Shown here: positions 4,174-7,917 of the stretch, piece by piece | How the letters are laid out: every line of letters starts with the position of its first letter | Numbering within the stretch: the stretch's first letter is position 1 | NCBI GenBank assembly: GCA_934645125.1 | Contig: CAKUDT010000054.1 | Coordinates: 1 to 7,917 of the forward strand | DNA from: an uncultured Eggerthellaceae bacterium | GTDB lineage: Bacteria; Actinomycetota; Coriobacteriia; Coriobacteriales; Eggerthellaceae | Direction: 5' to 3' | DNA: 7,917 nucleotides | Position numbers and translations under genes: made by a program | The notes under the pieces: model-generated | The model's input: only the letters and a program-made list of their open reading frames with translations | What the model was told of the DNA's origin: nothing | The model's database searches: none

Positions 4174-6107
4174 GCTGCGATCATTGCTCGCCCGCAGCTG
4201 GATGCGCCGGATGCGGCTCGCTTTCGTTGGGCGCAAAACGCGGAAACGGATTGGTTTTCGCGCTGGTCGGACAACCGAATTCGGGCAAATCAACACTTTT
4301 CAACGGGCTTACTGGCTCGCATCAGCATGTAGGCAACTGGCCTGGCAAAACAGTCGAACAGAAGGTGGGCGAATTCGAGCTTTCCGGAAAGAAAAACCAG
4401 GTCGTCGACCTTCCTGGCGCATACAGCCTTACCGCGAACTCGCCCGAAGAGGAAGTGACGCACGATTTTCTGATTTCGGGCGATGTTGACGCCGCCTTGG
4501 TGGTGGTCGATGCCTCGCAGCTCGAACGCAGCCTGTTCATTCTGGCCGATTTTGCGGCCTGCGCCCCTCAAACGCCCTGCGTGCTGGTGCTCAACCTTAT
4601 GGACATCGCCGAGCAGCAGGGCAAGCGCATCGATGCGAAAAAGCTCGAGTCACGCTTGGGTGTGCCTGTTGTTCCGTTTGTCGCCGCCGATGCGAAGCAC
4701 TACGGCGATCTTCTCGCTGCCATGGAGCGTGCGGTTTCCGGGAAGACTCTTATCGATACCGCTTCGCTCAACCAAGAGTTTGCGACGCACGATGATACTG
4801 TTCAAGGTGCGGGCGCAGCGAAATTCGCGTGGATAGATGGTGTGCTTGAAGGCGCTGTTCGCTCGCCTGAAAAAATGCATAGGCTTTCGCGTTTCGATAA
4901 GATAGCTATAGGGTCGCGCTGGTCGAAACCGCTTGCCATTGCGATGATTTTGCTCGGCTTCATGCTGGCGTTCGTTCCCGCAACGCCGATCATGATACTC
5001 GGTGGCGGGATATCCACGTTGGGGCAGATGGCCGCCGCGGCTCTTATCGAGGCTGGCGCCCCCGCAGTGCTTGCGAACCTGCTCTGGGGAGTCGTTGCCA
5101 ACAGCCTGTGCTTCGCCGTTATGATGACGGGGTACGTCTTCGGCATCAATCTGGTATTCCTCGCATACGAAGAGTCGGGCTACATGGCCCGCATATCCTA
5201 CGTGTTCGATGAGACCATGGCCCGTTTTGGCCTGCAGGGAAAGTCGCTCATGCCGTTTCTCATGTGCTTTGGATGCACCATGGGCGGCGTTTCTGGTGCG
5301 CGCGTCATCGATTCGTGGGGGCAGCGCATGCTTACCATGATGATGGCCTGGGCCATACCCTGCGCAACCACATGGGGCGTGGTGCCCGTTTTGGCTGTGA
5401 CGTTTTTTGGCGCGGGTGCCCCGTTGGTGATAGCGGCGATTTTCGTCGTGTGCCTGTTCATGATGTGGGTTGTCGGTAAAATTTTCGGGCCAAAACTTGC
5501 TCCGAAGGACGCTCGTGCAGGCTTGGTGATGGAGCTTCCTCCCTATCATAAGCCCCGCATGAAAAACGTTTTGCGTGGGGCGCTGCTGAAAAGCTGGAGC
5601 ATGTTCCGTCGCGCTTTCAAGATTGTGGCGCTTTTCACACTGGTCATTTGGCTTTTGACGTACACGGCAAGCGGCAACATGGAAGATTCCGCTCTCTATG
5701 CCATAGGCATGGCAATCGAACCCTTTACGCGCATTTTCGGCATGGGTTGGGAAACGTTCACGGCGTGGTTTTGTGCGCTGGCTATCAAGGAATCGGCAGT
5801 TGGCGTATTGTCTGCCGTGTTTTCCGGGTCGACCACACCCAATGCGGCAATCGTTGGCGCGGTAACCGGAACCGCGGCTATTGCTCCCAATATCGGCGAA
5901 ATCATTGCTACGCATATATCCGCCCCTGAGGCGCTTGCGTTCATCTTCGCGTTCACGTTCAACATGCCGTGCGCCGCAAGCTGTTCCATGACTGTAGCAG
6001 AATCGCATTCGCCCAAGTGGGTAGCTATCACGGGCGTGTTTTACATATGCTCGTCGTTGCTCTTGGGATGCGCTGCATATCACGTGGGATTGTTGCTGTT
6101 CGCATAG
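4170..6107 (+). CDS. feoB: Ferrous iron transporter FeoB (Cys-rich N-terminus)
   Basis: 645 residues. The start is ATG 4170 rather than the upstream in-frame codon, because GGAGGAG precedes it at 7 bases and it overlaps feoA by ATGA. It is an inner-membrane GTPase-coupled Fe(II) importer. The G domain shows G1 GQPNSGKST (34-42), VGNWPGKTVE (54-63), G3 DLPG (80-83) and G4 NLMD (142-145). After a helical spacer come the membrane core (from ~253 to the end), the first gate-like segment EESGYMARISYVFDETM...CFGCTMGG (334-373), ALAIKESAVGVL (536-547) and the second Cys motif NMPCAASC (598-605). Compared with the classical GFGCNVPAI motif, the core is a divergent subtype. The N-terminus carries C3xxC6 and C12xxC15, absent from E. 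coli-type FeoB, which could bind iron or another metal. No C-terminal SH3/FeoC extension is present. Confidence 0.95.
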   Translation: MSCDHCSPAAGCAGCGSLSLGAKRGNGLVFALVGQPNSGKSTLFNGLTGSHQHVGNWPGKTVEQKVGEFELSGKKNQVVDLPGAYSLTANSPEEEVTHDFLISGDVDAALVVVDASQLERSLFILADFAACAPQTPCVLVLNLMDIAEQQGKRIDAKKLESRLGVPVVPFVAADAKHYGDLLAAMERAVSGKTLIDTASLNQEFATHDDTVQGAGAAKFAWIDGVLEGAVRSPEKMHRLSRFDKIAIGSRWSKPLAIAMILLGFMLAFVPATPIMILGGGISTLGQMAAAALIEAGAPAVLANLLWGVVANSLCFAVMMTGYVFGINLVFLAYEESGYMARISYVFDETMARFGLQGKSLMPFLMCFGCTMGGVSGARVIDSWGQRMLTMMMAWAIPCATTWGVVPVLAVTFFGAGAPLVIAAIFVVCLFMMWVVGKIFGPKLAPKDARAGLVMELPPYHKPRMKNVLRGALLKSWSMFRRAFKIVALFTLVIWLLTYTASGNMEDSALYAIGMAIEPFTRIFGMGWETFTAWFCALAIKESAVGVLSAVFSGSTTPNAAIVGAVTGTAAIAPNIGEIIATHISAPEALAFIFAFTFNMPCAASCSMTVAESHSPKWVAITGVFYICSSLLLGCAAYHVGLLLFA

Positions 6108-6125
6108 AAGGAGGCCAAGATCTAA
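6108..6125 (+). promoter_or_regulatory. Orphan ribosome binding site after feoB
   Basis: A consensus AAGGAGG (6108-6114) starts right after the feoB stop. Five bases later, where a start codon is expected (6120-6122), there is ATC, followed at once by TAA (6123-6125). No usable ATG/GTG/TTG is served by it. The likely reading is that it belonged to the downstream DUF1294 gene, whose first membrane helix would have been encoded from about 6120, and that this 5' end has decayed. Confidence 0.5.
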
Positions 6126-6162
6126 AACGTGGGCACTAGCGCCATCCCGCAACAGTAAACCT

Positions 6163-6456
6163 ATGATAGCTTATAGGCATCGCTCCGACGGTGAGGCGTT
6201 CGGTTGCATGGTGCCGAAGAGGGCGATTGACCGCGGCAGCAGGTTCCTCGAAGCCACATTGCTTGGTCTTTCTCTTTCGGGAGGAGCCCTTGGTGGTATC
6301 GTCGGGATGCGCGTCGCCCACTATAAGACGTCCAAGTGGTATTTTATGGCGTGGCTGCCCGCCTTCATCATCCTGCACATCGCGCTGTTTCTTCTTGTCC
6401 ACGGCGCCGGGCTTGCTCAGGGGGACCTTGAACGAAAGCTCTGGCCAACATGCTGA
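6163..6456 (+). CDS. DUF1294 small membrane protein, probably with a decayed 5' end
   Basis: 97 residues from ATG 6163. The recognisable part is the DUF1294 core: KRAIDRGSRFLEATLLGLSL (19-38), GGALGGIVGMRVAHYKTSKWYF (40-61; compare the family's GGSLGALLGM-x-x-x-HKT-x-K-x-x-F) and a hydrophobic helix AWLPAFIILHIALFLLV (63-79). Function of the family is unknown; members are small integral membrane proteins. The usual first membrane helix ending in ...AF-x-x-x-G-x-DK is replaced here by the polar MIAYRHRSDGEAFGCMVPK, with the family DK changed to PK. There is no ribosome site before this ATG, while a good orphan one sits at 6108. I therefore think it is a pseudogene or mis-started relic. It follows feoB by 55 bp on the same strand. 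Confidence 0.6.
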   Translation: MIAYRHRSDGEAFGCMVPKRAIDRGSRFLEATLLGLSLSGGALGGIVGMRVAHYKTSKWYFMAWLPAFIILHIALFLLVHGAGLAQGDLERKLWPTC

Positions 6457-6518
6457 TGACCCTATTTCCCGCTTTCCGACGATCGCTGCGGCCTCTTCGG
6501 CGGTTATCTCCTCAAGCT

Positions 6519-6554
6519 AAAACGGGGTGGAATCGCTTTCGCAATCCCGCCCCG
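6519..6554 (-). terminator. Rho-independent terminator for the DUF3800 transcript
   Basis: Read on the minus strand, CGGGG...GGGATTGC, a GAAA tetraloop, GC.ATTCC...CCCCG and TTTT form a ~14-bp stem with two mismatches and a T-tract (6523-6554 plus 6519-6522). It lies ~115 bp downstream of the DUF3800 stop and opposite the convergent DUF1294 gene. A second small hairpin AAACCC-GA-GGGTTT (6556-6569) is directly next to it. Confidence 0.75.
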
Positions 6555-7058
6555 CAAACCCGAGGGTTTCTAACTGGAACCTATTATGCAGCTAAGTGGC
6601 GTCTTATCAACCCCCCGCGTAACAGACTCCATTGTCGGTAAACGCTCCGCCAAGGGCTGATCGCCTCTCTAGACGAGCTTCTTGCGCGTCTCCTTCAGTA
6701 TGCCCTTCTTGAAATCGGACCACTTGCCGAAGAACTTCTCGTCCGTCGCGGTGGCGGCGTGCTCGGCGTATTTGATTGCCATGAGTTCCATGGTGCAGAT
6801 GCAGTCCGCCGCCTGCGAAAGCCGGTACTCGGAGGGCTGCGCCGATCGGTAGACGACGGCGTCCTTCGACAGCGCGTACTCGATCGCGCGATGGAGGGAC
6901 TCGGCGATGGAGTGCTGGCCGTTGTCGTAATAGACCTTGACCATATCGTAGGATTGCAGCTCCGCGAGGTTGTCGAACAGGAAGTTCACGAGGTCCCTTC
7001 GCATCGCCCCCGCGAGCTTGTCGAGCGAGGCGAACTGCTTGGTCGCGTACGCGAAGGT

Positions 7059-7065
7059 GTGGTAC
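7059..7065. repeat. Target-site duplication, left copy (GTGGTAC)
   Basis: GTGGTAC at 7059-7065 directly precedes the left end of the inserted element, and an identical copy at 7411-7417 directly follows its right end. This is the expected scar of transposase-mediated insertion with a 7-bp stagger. Confidence 0.9.
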
Positions 7066-7093
7066 TACGTTCAACACCGATGTGCGCGCACGG

Positions 7094-7124
7094 CGTAAAT
7101 CATGATGCGGCAGCGACGTAAATC
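7094..7124 (+). repeat. Subterminal CGTAAATC repeats, left end of the element
   Basis: CGTAAATC occurs at 7094-7101 and 7117-7124, 23 bp apart, starting 28 and 51 bases from the left tip. The right end carries the mirror copies. These look like transposase binding boxes. Confidence 0.7.
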
Positions 7125-7351
7125 GTGGCGCCGCTGCTGCGTAAGCAATATGCGCGCAACGACCATCCGGCCATGTCCGCGCTTCCGCCCGCAAGGAAAA
7201 AAGAGCGAGGCTTTAGGCCTTGATGGGCATTGGCGCGTCGACGAGGGCGAACGACGCTATCCTCAGGCATTTCCGCCATCTCGGTAGGCGAGGGGGCGCC
7301 CGTCAGCTATTGACGCGGGCGTGCATATCGCTTATGCGGGAGTGTCGTTTT

Positions 7352-7382
7352 GATTTACGCGGAACGGCCACCACGATTTATG
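7352..7382 (-). repeat. Subterminal CGTAAATC repeats, right end of the element
   Basis: On the minus strand CATAAATC (7382-7375) and CGTAAATC (7359-7352) are again 23 bp apart, at 28 and 51 bases from the right tip: the exact mirror of the left end, with one mismatch. Confidence 0.7.
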
Positions 7383-7410
7383 CGCCGCGCGCACATCGGT
7401 GTTGAACGTA

Positions 7411-7417
7411 GTGGTAC
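7411..7417. repeat. Target-site duplication, right copy (GTGGTAC)
   Basis: Identical to 7059-7065 and directly abutting the right tip of the element. In the uninterrupted DUF3800 gene one copy encodes the Arg-Tyr-His region. Confidence 0.9.
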
Positions 7418-7706
7418 CTCACGGGCATGTGGCGGAAGAAGACGCGGAACGAGCCGAGCGGCATCTTGCGCGTCCTCAGGTCGAGCCCCGAGTACTGGTC
7501 CTTGCCATTCATGAGCGGCGACGCATGGAAGGGTATGTCCGGGAGCCCCTTGGCGCGAAGGGCGCCCTCATATGCCGCGATCGAATCCGCGATGCTCTCG
7601 GATTGGTCGTGCATGACGACGGTGAGCAGGTAGCGGCAGTCGGAAAGGCCGTCGCTTCCCGACTCGTCGACGAAGATGCTGAGTTCTCGCATTGCTCTCA
7701 TGGATA

Positions 7707-7735
7707 AGAAAAAAGCCGGGGAAAACGTCCCCGGC
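7707..7735 (-). terminator. Strong rho-independent terminator just upstream of the DUF3800 start
   Basis: On the minus strand the stem GCCGGGGA/TCCCCGGC (8 bp, 5-base loop, 7715-7735) is followed by TTTTTTCTT. The T-tract ends about five bases before the DUF3800 ATG (7701). Either it ends the gene to the right (7817 onward) and leaves DUF3800 without an evident promoter, or it sits in a DUF3800 leader as an attenuator. Confidence 0.85.
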
Positions 7736-7768
7736 ACTTGGAACCCTTCCTAACGGAAAACCAATTAC

Positions 7769-7797
7769 CTTGTATCATGCACTGTCCGAAAATTCAA
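7769..7797 (-). promoter_or_regulatory. Possible minus-strand promoter
   Basis: TTGAAT (7797-7792) and TACAAG (7774-7769) are 17 bp apart, with a TG at the extended -10 position. Transcription would start near 7762, giving a ~60-base leader before the DUF3800 ATG that contains the terminator hairpin. The -10 box matches only moderately. Confidence 0.35.
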
Positions 7798-7813
7798 GGA
7801 CACTCGAATTTTC
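7788..7813. repeat. Inverted repeat GAAAATTC-N10-GAATTTTC
   Basis: Perfect 8-bp arms at 7788-7795 and 7806-7813 with a 10-base spacer, in the AT-rich gap. The left arm overlaps the predicted -35 box, so it could be an operator. It also lies three bases after the stop of the small ORF at the edge, so it could be a 3' hairpin of that gene. Confidence 0.5.
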
Positions 7814-7816
7814 AAA

Positions 7817-7917
7817 TTAGTCTTTGCAAATAACCTTTGAGCCTTCACCATCAATTACAATTCCCTGACGGTTGTTAATTGGGCATAGATTCAAATCCGA
7901 AAACTCAGTCATTATTT
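7817..7917 (-). CDS. Hypothetical protein, C-terminal part or a 31-residue small ORF
   Basis: An open frame runs from the right window edge to TAA at 7817-7819. An ATG at 7912 would give 31 residues (MTEFSDLNLCPINNRQGIVI then DGEGSKVICKD), but the edge hides any ribosome site, and the frame stays open beyond it, so this may be the end of a longer gene. No family recognised. Base composition is clearly more AT-rich than the rest of the window, which suggests acquired DNA. The terminator at 7707-7735 on the same strand would end its transcript. Confidence 0.4.
   Translation of the reverse strand, partial: IMTEFSDLNLCPINNRQGIVIDGEGSKVICKD

Larger units (their letters stand above)
7066..7410. 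mobile_element. 345-bp MITE-like non-autonomous transposon
   Basis: Both ends begin, read inward, with TACGTTCAACACCGATGTGC plus GCGC: 24 identical bases. Imperfect symmetry continues to about 92 bp on each side, giving ends at 7066-7157 and 7319-7410. Within the ends TAAATC boxes recur at the same distances from each tip. The 160-bp centre has no transposase and no convincing gene; the longest minus-strand frame is 56 codons (7100-7270) with poor start context. The element is flanked by GTGGTAC duplications and splits a DUF3800 gene. It must be mobilised in trans by a transposase that recognises these ends. The 7-bp duplication and TACG tips do not let me assign an IS family. Transcribed, it would fold into a long hairpin. 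Confidence 0.9.
6669..7701 (-). pseudogene. DUF3800 protein gene, disrupted by a 345-bp insertion
   Basis: Two halves of one DUF3800 protein (PF12686) on the same strand. The N-terminal half (7701 to 7411) starts MRAMRELSIFVDESGSDG and runs through GLPDIPFHASPL to FFRHMPVRYH. The C-terminal half (7065 to 6669) starts TFAYATKQFASLDKLAGAMRRDL, has VKVYYDNGQH, the Q-x-A-D motif in YRLSQAADCICTMEL, and ends DEKFFGKWSDFKKGILKETRKKLV. Removing the element plus one 7-bp duplicate restores ...PVRYH-TFAYA... in frame with no stop. As it stands, the N-terminal half reads ten codons into the element and stops in its end, and the C-terminal half has an in-frame TAG at the junction. The restored protein would be ~226 residues, a normal length. 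DUF3800 function is not established; FVDESG and QAAD are its conserved acidic motifs. The start has no Shine-Dalgarno and lies just after a terminator. Confidence 0.9.

Noticed and set aside
4650..6152. 500-codon open frame antisense to feoB
   Set aside because: His/Arg-rich shadow frame of the feoB coding sequence with no ribosome site and no domain; feoB on the other strand is unmistakable.
6607..7194. 195-codon minus-strand frame
   Set aside because: It runs in another frame through the DUF3800 C-terminal half and into the transposon end; Arg-rich, with no family.
7100..7270. 56-codon minus-strand ORF inside the MITE
   Set aside because: Poor start context, stop inside the inverted end, no similarity to transposases; probably chance.
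1..7917. CRISPR array, tRNA, rRNA
   Set aside because: No regularly spaced repeat-spacer pattern and no cloverleaf or rRNA-like sequence seen on either strand.

Overview
The window suggests a high-GC anaerobic actinobacterium of the Coriobacteriia (Eggerthellaceae-like). This is inferred from codon style, from a short FeoA followed by a FeoB with a Cys-rich N-terminus, from an AraC regulator paired with SAM methyltransferases, and from a DUF3800 protein of a type I associate with that group. No rRNA or tRNA is present to confirm it.

Layout. Positions 1-175 (minus) hold the N-terminus of an excisionase-type HTH protein, so an integrase probably lies to the left of the window. Positions 176-404 are its leader, with a hairpin, three ~10-bp tandem repeats and a minus-strand terminator. 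Positions 405-756 hold no confident gene. Positions 757-1209 (up to ~1264 in an open frame) carry an unrecognised minus-strand ORF that has lost its 5' end. At about 1235 it abuts the 3'-truncated, frameshifted remains of an LCMT/Tcmp-type methyltransferase (1235-1727). Upstream of that lie an intact class I SAM methyltransferase (1833-2474) and a Cys-rich AraC-family regulator (2719-3699), all on the minus strand.

Divergent from the regulator is feoA-feoB (3949-6107, plus strand), a ferrous-iron uptake operon with an ATGA start/stop overlap. A DUF1294 membrane protein gene (6163-6456) follows and appears to have lost its proper start and first membrane helix. Convergent with it is a DUF3800 gene (6669-7701, minus) split by a 345-bp non-autonomous insertion (7066-7410). 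This insertion has inverted termini and a 7-bp target duplication. The last ~180 bp is AT-rich and holds a strong terminator, an inverted repeat and the 3' end of a small ORF.

How the parts work together. FeoA/FeoB import Fe(II). The divergent AraC regulator has four Cys pairs in its effector domain, and a DtxR/IdeR-like 19-bp dyad (14/19 matches to the consensus as I recall it) sits before the methyltransferase. Together these suggest, without proving, an iron- or metal-linked regulator/methyltransferase module beside feo. Both flanks are decaying accessory DNA: one truncated and frameshifted gene, one transposon-split gene, one gene with a ruined start, and a mobile-element excisionase.
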